From positions 118,487 through 182,486 of the forward strand of contig LATX02000003.1 of assembly GCA_001466705.2 (NCBI GenBank): a stretch of DNA of 64,000 nucleotides, written 5' to 3'. The notes below the pieces were generated by a model, which ran no database searches, was not told the origin of the DNA, and saw only the letters and a program-made list of their open reading frames with translations. Position numbers and translations under genes: made by a program. Origin of the DNA: Moniliophthora roreri. Taxonomy: Eukaryota; Basidiomycota; Agaricomycetes; Agaricales; Marasmiaceae. This document shows, piece by piece, positions 1 through 10,029 of the stretch; within the stretch, counting starts at the first letter, position 1; every line of letters begins with the position of its first letter.

Positions 1-383
1 TGCAGTGACAGGGCTCCTGTTTGATGTGGTGGCAACCTTTTTCCTCTTGCTTATAGTAACAGAGAGAATGAGAGATGCAGTGAGCCAAGGCCATAATGCT
101 AATCATTATCCTAAACTTTAGCCAGTGGCTTTTTTTGCTGTCATGAGTCAATCTGGCTCAACACTACCAGGATGCACTACATTGTGTAGCTTCAACAAGA
201 ATAATAGAGATTATTGTCTCCTCAGATAGCTTTTAGTTTATCAATTAGTATTCTAGCAGGTAACAATACATAAGGCTATCTTTATGAATAGGGGAGCTGA
301 TGTGATGGCTCACTTATGGTTTGGAACTTTGGACTGGAAGATTGGGCTGGAAGATTGAAATCACTCACATGTTGTCAAAAACT
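1..383. repeat. Contig-end duplicate of 1666-2048
   Basis: The 383 bases before the first N (384) match 1666-2048 base for base as far as I compared them. Because one copy ends exactly at an N, this looks like an unmerged contig end or an alternative haplotype lacking the LTR element at 385-1614, rather than a biological tandem repeat. No gene is visible in it. Confidence 0.8.
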
Positions 384-384
384 N

Positions 385-1200
385 ATAGCTGGTTTCTATT
401 GTAAGGAGTCAGAAGTTATGGATGAAAGTGTCTGCTCAATCCTTTATTTATAAATCTTCAATTTTTAGCTGGGCATCTCCTGTGACATCTATTGGTTCCC
501 AGGTTTCCTTAAACCTCTTCTTAGATTCATCCTATGACTCTTCTTCTTCTTTCTTCTTCCCACCTGCATCTTTAAACAAATTGGTGAGTTCCATTAATTT
601 CCATTGGAGAGCTGATCCTTTGATATATGAGAGCATAAACAGCTTCTTCTTCTCGTTGGTGTCATATTTTTTGGAGTTCATTTGAAGGTAGAGTTCTACA
701 TCAAGCAGGAATCATCGAGTGTCTTTCTGGCTTCCTTTGAAGAATTCAGGTATTGCTACTTTGACTCCATTGTCCTTAGTTGCAGTCATGGCTTCAATTG
801 TCATTGTAGCTATTCTCACTGCCTATTGCTTGTTGATCTAGGTGTCAGTATCTTCGACCTTCAGCTTCTCTTCTCTAGGTGCAGGTGCACTTGCTTTGGG
901 AGTAGTCATGTCTGGTTTGAGTGTCTGGAATAATCTTTTGAAACTATCAAAAGGGTCTGGTTCAGAAGACATAGCTTCAGTTTCACTAGATTGAGTCAAG
1001 ATGCTCTGAAGGCTCTGGACTGCTTGTTGTCATTGTTGGCAGGTAATTCACCTCAGGGTTTGGGATGGATCTTCAATCCATTAGAGTTGTTCAGTTACTT
1101 CGAGTTCTTTGTCAAGATCTGCCTTATCCTGCACTGTTAGGCATGCTCTTGGTGGTGTCATGTTTTGATTTGGTGCCTAGACCTGGATAGATTGGCAAGA
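385..1200 (-). pseudogene. gag: Decayed Ty3/gypsy gag (minus strand)
   Basis: Read on the minus strand, this stretch resembles the N-terminal gag region of the chromovirus at 52509-53786. It shows a D-x-E-L-E-V start, a 'SLQS..SETEA' stretch, a 'DPFDSFKRLFQT' segment and a 'PDMTTPKASAPAP' segment in the same order. It is CpG-poor and carries many stops, several at codons one C-to-T step from Gln or Arg. It sits directly inside the LTR at 1217-1614 and after the primer-binding site at 1203-1214, the expected place for gag. It is cut by the N at 384, so only the N-terminal part is present. It is non-functional. Apparent plus-strand ORFs here are antisense to it. Confidence 0.6.
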
Positions 1201-1202
1201 GA

Positions 1203-1214
1203 TCAGCTTGACCT
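1203..1214 (-). other. Primer-binding site of decayed chromovirus
   Basis: On the minus strand AGGTCAAGCTGA lies two bases inside the LTR edge. The complementary 12-mer TCAGCTTGACCT is found on the minus strand inside the LTR (1363-1374). This is the self-priming arrangement seen in the other copies of the family in this window. Confidence 0.6.
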
Positions 1215-1216
1215 TT

Positions 1217-1614
1217 TGTTATGTTACTTGCACAGCAACAACAACAACTCAACACTATGATGATGTAGTGATACTGAGTTTAAAGGTTCAATTTCAAGTT
1301 TGCTCAGATTATCTGAGGTTCAGATGGATCAATCATTGCTTAGACACAAGAGTTGATTAACTAGGTCAAGCTGAGGAGCTATGACCCAGATTGAATAAAA
1401 TGAGTAAGTGTAGAAAGGAATAGAATATAATGGAAAGCTGACTAAGTGGAATAAGAGAAAGGCATAGAATGTTGAGGAATAATAAATATAAGAATATTGG
1501 AAAAGGGAACTAGAGAAGTGGATGTGTCCAGATGTCAAGAAGAAGCATATAATGTGGGTGACAAATAAAAGTACAAGCATTTAAACATAAGCATCAAAAG
1601 AAAGAAATTGTAAC
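1217..1614 (-). mobile_element. LTR of decayed chromovirus (5' LTR, minus)
   Basis: The element reads TGTTACAA..TAACATAACA on the minus strand and is about 398 bp. Its edges align with the LTR at 45054-45609, and it has the family's internal AGGTCAAGCTGA/TCAGCTTGACCT motif. It is strongly CpG-depleted compared with the 45-54 kb copies, so it is an older insertion. The matching 3' LTR is not in the window because the element is cut by the N at 384. Confidence 0.65.
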
Positions 1615-2049
1615 AAGCATCATATCTTGGATTCTGCTCTTCCTGTGGGTGGTGACTGTTTTTAGTGCAGTGACAGGGCTCCTGTTTGATGTGGTGGCAA
1701 CCTTTTTCCTCTTGCTTATAGTAACAGAGAGAATGAGAGATGCAGTGAGCCAAGGCCATAATGCTAATCATTATCCTAAACTTTAGCCAGTGGCTTTTTT
1801 TGCTGTCATGAGTCAATCTGGCTCAACACTACCAGGATGCACTACATTGTGTAGCTTCAACAAGAATAATAGAGATTATTGTCTCCTCAGATAGCTTTTA
1901 GTTTATCAATTAGTATTCTAGCAGGTAACAATACATAAGGCTATCTTTATGAATAGGGGAGCTGATGTGATGGCTCACTTATGGTTTGGAACTTTGGACT
2001 GGAAGATTGGGCTGGAAGATTGAAATCACTCACATGTTGTCAAAAACTG
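1615..2049. other. Non-coding, CpG-poor sequence
   Basis: I see no coherent reading frame, RNA gene or recognisable repeat here, apart from its duplicate at 1-383. Confidence 0.5.
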
Positions 2050-2327
2050 GGCCCACTCTATGTTCTGCAAATGGCAGTAAAACAACACTGTTAATATGCC
2101 AAATTTATATATCTTTCAAATTCTACACATGAATGTCAATTGGATGTATTTAAATAGTTGAAATGATATTAAACATGGAAATAGAAGGACTGATATGAGC
2201 CTGAGTAGTCAGTCAAAACCTATATACACTTGATGGCATGAAAGTGTAAGTTAATTGCACTTACAGTATGCCCCACATGGGTACCAAGTTACTTATCAAC
2301 TTGAAATATTGTTGCATTGAGCATCCC
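2050..2327 (+). repeat. Dispersed repeat S, copy 1
   Basis: About 250 bp recur in inverted orientation at 9060-9300 and in direct orientation at 43040-43290. Shared landmarks are 'GGAAATAGAAGGACTGATAT', 'TCAAAACCTATATA' and 'TATGCCCCACATGGGTACCA'. In this copy the shared sequence stops where repeat R begins (about 2328), whereas the other copies continue with a CTGAAACCTGTAG segment. R therefore appears to have inserted into S. The family is unidentified. Confidence 0.6.
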
Positions 2328-5013
2328 AATAATATGGCAAACCTAGAAAAGACCCAGTTTTATTTGTTTTACATTACTTTTGAATCAGAACCCTTTAATA
2401 TAACACAAGATAATGGGTAATAAGGACTAGAGCAAGCCCAGTCTGCTGGTCATTGCCTTAGAGAAGCTATGATGCATTGGAAAGTATAAAGAGCTATATG
2501 ATATGCTATACAGAGGTGTCTAAGCTGTACTTTCTGACCTATCTATGTATCAGATCCAAAGCAGATCACTTTCAAAACCTGTAGAGAATCTAACTATGAC
2601 CAAATGAATGCATTGGCTAGTTAACCAAACTCTCAAAAGTGCTATCAATAGGAATTTTGTTTTATTTTAACTTTCTATAATATCTGCAAAGTGCAACATG
2701 CAGTCAAAACAGTACAGAGGTACTTAGAAGAGACATCAAAACAGAAAGACAACTTAGAATAGGAATGATTGAAGAATGATTATCCTCCAAAGTCAATATA
2801 TGGATCAAAGTCAAGGCAGATGATCTCTTGATAAAGAGTTCCAGGGCAGCAAAACCATATGAAATAACATAGGTATGGAGTAACCTCAGAAGAGAGAAAC
2901 TACTTTCACAGGCCTGTTGCTACCTAATAGACAGATACCACAAGACATACAAAGAATATTGAATGCATGAGAAGTCCTAACTAAGACCAAGAATGCATCA
3001 TCAAAGGAGACAGGAACAGTAACAGCATGTTCCAACCTTGGAAACTTTGACATCTAAGTCTCTGCCAACATGTGGATGCTAGAAAGAGAAATGCTGTAAG
3101 GAAATGGGATGGATACACTCATCCACTCATAGATACCTAACTTAAAAAAAAAAAAGAGAAAATACAAATTATAGAGTCCAGACCACCTGGATAAGTAAAT
3201 ATCCATGTGGATATGGTCAGATACCCTAGTGGCCAGACTCCATGACATTCAAATATTCTCTCTTTTAGCATCTCTGTCACTTGTTTATTATTTCCTGAAT
3301 TATTGAACATTATTTATAATTTCCTGTAGATATATTCTGTAGACCATATATAAGGACAGCTAGATATTTGTATATACTTAAGTAACTCTGCTCCCTCTGA
3401 TTGTGAATACATGAAGAGTTTGTTTGGTATATAATTGTGTGTGCCATTCCAGTTTTGCTTCCTTACTTCAGGCTCTGGAGACTGGTTCTGAGTGACTCCA
3501 GAGAGATAGACATCTGATAACGAATTTGCATCATAAGAGATAAGAGTAACATCTTGAGTACATTGTAGCACTTTTCTAAGAGACACTTTATACCAAGAAG
3601 GAGCCTTGGGCACTTGGAGTGTGGCCTGTGTGTATATCAGGTTGTGACACACTTAGAGTCTTAGCAAGGGGTGTGCCTGCACTGAACTCTTTGTAGAAAT
3701 TGATCTAGGACCTTTTCCAGTACACTGTGTGCTGTAGTTGTCTTAAGGAAGTCTTGAACTCCATAGGATCAGACTATATCAGCTATTGAGTCTTTGTATG
3801 GGACTGTAGCTCTTGTGTTTTGTGTTTTGTGCACTGTGTTCTTGTGTGTTTGTGTGTTTGGAATCAAANACAAGACATACAAAGAATATTGAATGCATGA
3901 GAAGTCCTAACTAAGACCAAGAATGCATCATCAAAGGAGACAGGAACAGTAACAGCATGTTCCAACCTTGGAAACTTTGACATCTAAGTCTCTGCCAACA
4001 TGTGGATGCTAGAAAGAGAAATGCTGTAAGGAAATGGGATGGATACACTCATCCACTCATAGATACCTAACTTAAAAAAAAAAAAGAGAAAATACAAATT
4101 ATAGAGTCCAGACCACCTGGATAAGTAAATATCCATGTGGATATGGTCAGATACCCTAGTGGCCAGACTCCATGACATTCAAATATTCTCTCTTTTAGCA
4201 TCTCTGTCACTTGTTTATTATTTCCTGAATTATTGAACATTATTTATAATTTCCTGTAGATATATTCTGTAGACCATATATAAGGACAGCTAGATATTTG
4301 TATATACTTAAGTAACTCTGCTCCCTCTGATTGTGAATACATGAAGAGTTTGTTTGGTATATAATTGTGTGTGCCATTCCAGTTTTGCTTCCTTACTTCA
4401 GGCTCTGGAGACTGGTTCTGAGTGACTCCAGAGAGATAGACATCTGATAACGAATTTGCATCATAAGAGATAAGAGTAACATCTTGAGTACATTGTAGCA
4501 CTTTTCTAAGAGACACTTTATACCAAGAAGGAGCCTTGGGCACTTGGAGTGTGGCCTGTGTGTATATCAGGTTGTGACACACTTAGAGTCTTAGCAAGGG
4601 GTGTGCCTGCACTGAACTCTTTGTAGAAATTGATCTAGGACCTTTTCCAGTACACTGTGTGCTGTAGTTGTCTTAAGGAAGTCTTGAACTCCATAGGATC
4701 AGACTATATCAGCTATTGAGTCTTTGTATGGGACTGTAGCTCTTGTGTTTTGTGTTTTGTGCACTGTGTTCTTGTGTGTGTGTTTGTGTGTTTGGAATCA
4801 AAACCTTTTAAAACCCATATATACTCCTCTGGAGGTGAACACTTTGAAGTAGATTGCTTCAATAAGAGAGAATCAACCTAGCTAGAAGTCTATTTGACAT
4901 TTTAAGTGCAGTCACTCTGATCACATTGATCCACACTTGCACAACTACTTAAGTTAGACTTTTGGAGGTTATCTCTTTGGGTAGTTTTCCACTAGTCTTA
5001 TCTTAGACAAATT
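2328..5013 (+). mobile_element. LTR-like repeat R, copy 1 (contains a gap duplication)
   Basis: Repeat R is about 1.75 kb once the 930-bp duplication around the N at 3869 is removed (2940-3868 recurs at 3870-4798). All copies start near TAATATGG and end at GACAAATTA. A TATA-like CATATATAAGG lies near 3348. A GT-rich tract (about 3815-3860) differs in length between the two halves. The sequence after the right edge includes TGGAGCCCACTGTG, which could be a tRNA-type primer-binding site, and a gag relic follows at 5190. I therefore infer that R is the 5' LTR of that gypsy element. Other copies are at 14852-17666, 39707-42832 (inverted) and 60040-61098. Confidence 0.55.
3869..3869. other. Assembly gap (N) with 930-bp flanking duplication
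   Basis: The sequence following the N restarts at the equivalent of 2940. The two copies agree except in a GT microsatellite, as expected for two unmerged contig ends. Confidence 0.85.
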
Positions 5014-5189
5014 ATCTGGAGCCCACTGTGATAGGTGGATCTAAAATACCAACTTAAGCTCTAAGCTATCAAGAAACAATCTTTTTGAGGAACATTTGCT
5101 TCTTAGAAAACACATCCAGATAATTTTGGTGAGTTTGAACTTGAACTTGTCATAAAAAGGACAGAGGAATAGTCAATAAGGCTCTGTCT

Positions 5190-6400
5190 TACTTGCTAGT
5201 TGACAGTAATTAGCAAAACAATTGGGGACTCAGGATTGGCTGCTGAATCTGAATCCAAAACCCAGAGTCCTGGTGTGTTTCTATCTACTCCAGTAGCAGA
5301 GAAATCATCAGGGTCAAAAAAGTAGAAAGGATTAAAGAAAAAGCCTGCTAAATCAAATCCAACAGCTCCAGTCAGAGCAACCAGATCAGCAACTGTGACA
5401 GGAGCTGTTTCATTAACATGTCCAGTTGAATTCAATAGAAGCAGACTTGTTTGTGTAGATTCTCAAGCCAGTACTTCTACAGCATCAACTTCTAGAAGAA
5501 GTACTACCCCATCCACATCTGGTAGAAAGGTTATTACTATTGCTACCTTAGTTATAGACCAAAAATGCTCAGTTATCTAGAGTAGAGGTTCTAGCTAATG
5601 AGCTTACACTATTTTAAATATTTGAAGATGAAGCAGAGCCTGATCAACTACCAAATAATGACAAGATGCCTGCTGCAGAGAACATGCAATGTCTCTGATG
5701 GGATGACTTACTGCAAGATCAGCTAGATAAACTGGCAGACTGAAATGTCAGAAAAATTTTGATTACAGTAAAAGAGATATGTTACAAGCATGGCTTGATG
5801 ATCTTGAAATCTAATTTAAAATGGCTAGATTAACAGAAGGTGCCTCAAAGATTTATTCTGCAATGCAGAAAATGTCCTATAAATTGCACACAGAATTACA
5901 AGAGAGCACTGAAGCTAAAGGCAACTCCTGGGAAGGCTTTAAAAAGCTCTTATTTAAGGAATTCCCTGATTCAGCAGATACAGACAATGGATCAATGGAC
6001 AAACTGTACTAGATAGTGTTGCACAATCAATATATTGGATTTGGAGGACTAGAGAAACTAAAGAAGTATAATTGAGCATTCTTACTCAAAGTCAGAAAGC
6101 TTCTTAAGGCTCCAGCTCTCCTTTTGAACCACACAGTGGTACAAACATATTTGAGTGCATTTGAATCCATGTTCAAGACACATGTTCAACAGCAAATGGA
6201 GCTGTTTATACTTAACAAGCTAGATAAGAATAAAGAAGACCCCAGAAGAAGACAAGATTCTTGAAAGCTTAAGGATATCATTGAGCAGGCTGACACTGGA
6301 TGCATTGACCAGGGCAGTAGCCCACTCTACTGCCATAGAGGCAGTAGGACAGCAGTATGTCAGAAAACTGCCAGGTGGCTTTTAAGGTACCTGGGCTTTT
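5190..6400 (+). pseudogene. gag: Ty3/gypsy gag relic (element E), N-terminal part
   Basis: On the plus strand a Ser/Thr/Arg-rich leader (about 5210-5580, with 'RATRSATVTGA') is followed by a gag-like helical segment (5821-6012, 'MARLTEGASKIYSAMQKM') and then a degraded continuation with 'FESMFKTHVQQQMELFIL' near 6160-6220. The frame is interrupted by stops such as TAG and TGA that are one transition away from Gln, Trp or Arg. It lies 180 bp after repeat R, the order LTR, leader, gag. The reading continues after a roughly 1.1-kb interruption, at about 7560. It is non-functional. The assignment rests on order, composition and the downstream zinc knuckle and RT relics. Confidence 0.5.
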
Positions 6401-7185
6401 AATCAGCCTGAGCCCCCTTATTTGGACCCTGATAAGAGTTTATTTGAGCATAGGGCTGGGATGGTAAGCACTCACTCACTCGTTGTTGTCAATTGCTCCC
6501 TACTGCTCCCTTGCCTCATCAACTTCACTTATATCTATCCTCATCAATGTAAGTAGTACATCTCTTAATGCTTAGTGAGTAAAAATCACTTTTTGATTTT
6601 GTTTACTGGACTGAAAATATCAAAACTGAACACTCTTGACTTTTGCATCCAGGACTCAGGCTCCTGCAATCAAACTATGTCTCACATCACCTACAGGCCT
6701 AAGCCATTCCTCAACATCTTTTCCAGTGGGCAGGGCTTCAGTAGCTGAAAAGATAGGACATGGTACATGTCAAGAGCAATTTCTGTATGTTTCAATACTG
6801 ATACTTATTTGATCCAACTTTGTATAGACATTAATAGGGTCGAATGCATTGAACACGGCACATTTTGAGCATGTTTGATTGGTAAGTCTGGAAATACTGG
6901 TCTCTTTTCCAAATGAAGCAATATTTACCATTTATGTACTTAATCTCAACAGAAAGGAAGGTCAGCCAATATGTGTACATCAAGTGTACATTCTATTATG
7001 CTTACACTAGCAACTCCAGGTACTACCTCTGACAGTCAGAGACATTGTATGAGGTATAAAAGTCAATACTAAATGGGCAGGCACCACTGGTGTGGTTGTG
7101 TCTGGAAATGGGCAGTGTGAGTGTCACAAGTACAGTGAACAGTGGTATATATTAACACAAGGTTCTAGGAAATGTATCTGCTGTT

Positions 7186-7265
7186 TGGCATAGTGGACTA
7201 CACCTTTGGCCTGATAGTAAAAAAAAAGCCTTACAAGGGACCTTATAAGGACAGTGGTTCAAGCC
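7186..7265 (+). other. RNA polymerase III-like A and B boxes (possible SINE or tRNA relic)
   Basis: TGGCATAGTGG (7186-7196) fits the A-box consensus and GGTTCAAGCC (7256-7265) fits the B-box consensus, in the right order. The 60-base spacing is larger than in an intronless tRNA, and I could not fold a clean cloverleaf by eye. A tRNA-derived SINE head is the likeliest reading. A chance match is possible. Confidence 0.3.
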
Positions 7266-7462
7266 AGAGAGGGTAATAGTGTGAATTATTTTGGCTGGTT
7301 ATTTCTACCACCTTATAATCCACCTTCTAAGCATCCTTACATGCTCGCTTAAAATCAAAAACTTTTCTATTAAAAGCTCTTATATGGGCCAGCTAGCTCT
7401 TACAGCCTTATTTACCCTTTTAAGCCCTTTTAAGCCCATACCACAAATTTCCAACATAGCCC

Positions 7463-7542
7463 ATATGCCCTTCTCTGCCTCATGTCTTCCATTGTTCTTT
7501 CATTGTTCTTGAATGGAAGACATGAGATAGAGCAGGGCATAT
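7463..7542. repeat. Inverted repeat with 31-bp arms
   Basis: The left arm (7463-7493, ATATGCCCTTCTCTGCC..) and right arm (7512-7542, ..AGAGCAGGGCATAT) are nearly perfect reverse complements around an 18-base loop. It sits where the gag relic resumes, so it may mark a rearrangement or transposon end. Confidence 0.7.
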
Positions 7543-7559
7543 AGGCTACTGCTGTCCTA

Positions 7560-8450
7560 CTGCCCTGGTCAATATGTCCGGTGTGAGATAGTGATGTCAA
7601 CCAATTTGGGCAACATCTATTTTCTGAATTCATATCAGTTGGCAATTCTGGAAGAGATGCAACCCATCATACTGGAAATGGCCTTTCTATAGAGATTCCT
7701 ATACTTTTAACAAATGCACAGGTGAAAGCAGTACAGGAACAAACTTCTAGCCAGGCTGCAACACCACTAGCTGTTAAACAAGAAGAGATAGTACTATTAT
7801 TGTTTCCTAAAAAGAAGGAACAGAAAAGTAATATGTATAGTTTGAGTGTAGCAGTGACTGTAGATATGCACCAATGTACTATTCAAGCATAGAGCTAAGA
7901 AATAGAAAACTTGAAAAGGCAAATGATGAGTTTACTGGGTGCTCTTGCAGCTCTGAAACCTCTTAGCCAAGAGATACCAATGTTCACTATGAACCAGGAT
8001 GTTCAAGAAAAAAATGGGCAGCCTATAATAGAAAGGGCAGCACCATCCACAAGTGCTGGGCAGATCTGCTTCTGGTGTGGTGAACAAGGCCATATGGTAA
8101 GAGAATATCCATCATACAAACAGATGGTTAACAATGGATAGCTGGTTTGGAATAAATTGGCCAATCATTATATCTTAAAAAATGGAAGAAGATTACTAAA
8201 GTGTGAAGAGACTGAGTTCTGGAAAGACAAGGTTACCAAATATGCAAAGTCTAAAGAATGGGTTACCTCTGCAGATGCCTACTTCTTTAGTAGGATTGAA
8301 GAGGAAGATGAAATGCCTAATGTATTTCATGCTGCAGCAACAACAGCTCCTGTTTTTGAGGAAAACACTCTTCAACAATTGGCAGCAGCAATGTTACAAA
8401 AAATGCAGATGAGTGTGGCTCAGAATGATGTTACAAAAAACTGAGAAGCC
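7560..8450 (+). pseudogene. gag: Ty3/gypsy gag relic (element E), zinc-knuckle part
   Basis: A plus-strand frame at 7911-8141 ends in a retroviral-type knuckle CFWCGEQGHMVREYP at about 8070-8112. The spacing is C-x2-C-x4-H-x4-[C], with the last Cys replaced by Tyr, a G-to-A change. It continues at 8157-8444 with a Lys/Glu-rich then Ala/Gln-rich region. Stops separate the pieces. This is the nucleocapsid part of the gag whose start is at 5190-6400. The missing fourth ligand and the stops show it is dead. Confidence 0.6.
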
Positions 8451-8452
8451 CA

Positions 8453-8964
8453 GTGATAGGGACAGTAGCACATAATGTCAAAGCTACTAAAGTGAAATCC
8501 CCTAAGGGTAAAGGCCAGACATTGGAAATTTCTATTACACCTCCTAAGGGCTTTGATAAATCCATATATCAGGACCTGGAGAGTCTATTAAAAGCAAATA
8601 CACAATCCAAGAAAGAAAAACCTAAAAAGCCAAAGATAAGGTGGAAGAAACACCTAGCAAAGAGATTCCTGCATCTAATAAGATGTCACCCCAAGATATC
8701 TGTCAGTTTGATAAAGTGAAGCCAATAGACAGGCCTCTGATACCCAAAAATCAAGTGATAGAAAAGGGAACCACACATCTAGACAAACAGAGACAGGGTG
8801 GGAAATTTTCAGAGAAACCTGTAAAAGACATTAAAAGGTCAACAGCTTTAACCTCAATACCTGAGGAAGATACTCTGGAAATGTCAAAGGCTCTGGAAGA
8901 TGCACTAAGTGCAGCAACTCCGATCATGCCAAGCCACACTCTGCATATCACTACATACACATAG
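8453..8964 (+). pseudogene. Lys/Pro-rich gag-pol linker relic
   Basis: Two overlapping frames (8453-8719 and 8641-8964) encode Lys-, Pro- and Ser-rich sequence with no recognised domain. Their position between the zinc knuckle and the RT relic suggests the gag-pro linker of element E. From about 8905 the DNA changes to LTR-like sequence shared with 44545-44690 (GATCATGCC..CACACTCTGCA), so the end of the frame is chimeric. No protease active-site motif was found. Confidence 0.35.
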
Positions 8965-9300
8965 ACAGTAGAAGAGTAGGATCTAATCAACAGATCAGCT
9001 CTTTTGTATAGCATATTCAAGTGGTATTACTATATAGAGGTCTCTACAGGTTTCAGAATGCTCAATGCACAATATTGAGAGTCTATAAGTGACTTGGTAC
9101 CCATGTGGGGCATACTGTAAGTGCAATTAACTTATGGTTCCATACCATCAAGCATATATAGGTTTTGACTAACTACTCAGGCTCATATCAGTCCTTCTAT
9201 TTTCATGTTTATTATCATTTCAACCATTTAAATACATCCAATTGACATTTATATGTGTGAAAGTTATAAAGTTTATAAATTTGGCATATCATTGGCAAGG
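8905..9300. repeat. LTR-tail fragment joined to repeat S (inverted, copy 2)
   Basis: 8905-9040 matches the tail of the LTR-like block at 44545-44690, including the shared CATTCAAGTGGTATTACT. 9060-9300 is the reverse complement of repeat S (2050-2327; 43040-43290). The junction implies an internal deletion or nested insertion in element E. Confidence 0.5.
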
Positions 9301-10010
9301 AGACCAGTGTCTCAGTATAGATTAGAAGATAGAAGTTTTGAAACTATACCAGAGAATCTAAGAATTAGAAAATTTGTATGAGAACATATGAATAATATGA
9401 ACAGATTGATGCAGAGACTGAAATATATTGGAGGGACATTTTCAGGCTCTAAGGCATTTATATGTTTAGAAAGAGGTGTGGTACTAGGTTTTCAAGTAGG
9501 ACCAGAAGGTCAAGAGATAAATGAGAAATTTGCAAAGGTAGTACTGGGTTGGGATCCCAATGCTTTTGAATCAAAAGACAGATGTAAAGTCATTATTGGG
9601 TACAGCAGTACAGATGCATACTTTTTACTGAAGATTATGCAAAGATAACAAGACCATTGAATAAGATAACTGGAGCAAATGCTATTTTCCAAATAGGAGA
9701 AGAGAAGCAGGCAGTTAAGAATCTGCAAGAAGCCATTAAGAATGCACCTTGCTTGAGACCAGTAGACTATGAGAAACCATTAATATTGGCAGTTGATACT
9801 TTATGGCAAGCAGTAGGCTTCTACTTATATCAACTAGATGAAGAGAACCCATGAAGAGAAAGTATTTTAACTATTTCAGATCAGTTGGTCTGAATAAGAG
9901 AGAAGCAAGATTTTCACAGCCCAAGAGAGAGTTATATAGATTAACAGACACTATAGGATGACTTTGCAACTACATTAAAGCAGCTTCCCTGCAAATCTAC
10001 ACCACATGAC
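9300..10010 (+). pseudogene. pol: Ty3/gypsy reverse transcriptase / RNase H relic (element E)
   Basis: The frame at 9388-9648 carries the late-RT segment ('RLKYIGGTFSGSKAFICL', 'GVVLGFQVGPEGQ') that in agaric gypsy elements follows the YxDD motif. After a stop the frame at 9657-9854 carries the connection/RNase H start ('AIKNAPCLRPVDYEKPL', then an 'ILAVDTLWQAVGFYLYQL' segment). The RNase H aspartate in 'AVDT' is visible. Decayed 'SQPKRELY' sequence continues to about 9950. Palm-domain YxDD, protease and integrase sequences were not found next to it. It is 5'-truncated and non-functional. Family-level assignment is fairly secure, but lineage is not. Confidence 0.65.
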
Positions 10011-10029
10011 ATTGCTACATTTTCTATAT

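Larger units (their letters stand above)
6400..7560. other. Interruption of gag relic; mostly non-coding
   Basis: This stretch separates two parts of the gag relic. Its right edge carries sequence similar, in inverted form, to gag DNA near 6290-6360 (GACCAGGGCAGTA..AGGACAGCAGTA). It contains a pol-III-like box pair and a strong inverted repeat, listed separately. No convincing protein-coding frame is present. Confidence 0.4.

Noticed and set aside
3314..3652. 112-codon minus-strand ORF starting MCHNL, repeated at 4244-4582 and (opposite strand) 40139-40477
   Set aside because: It lies inside repeat R across its TATA region. The first two are one sequence duplicated at a gap, and the equivalent frame in copy 4 contains stops. 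Openness in closely similar DNA copies is not independent evidence of a gene.
5196..5435. 79-codon minus-strand ORF at the gag leader
   Set aside because: The plus-strand reading gives a Ser/Thr/Arg-rich leader followed by gag-like sequence in order. The minus-strand frame has no support.
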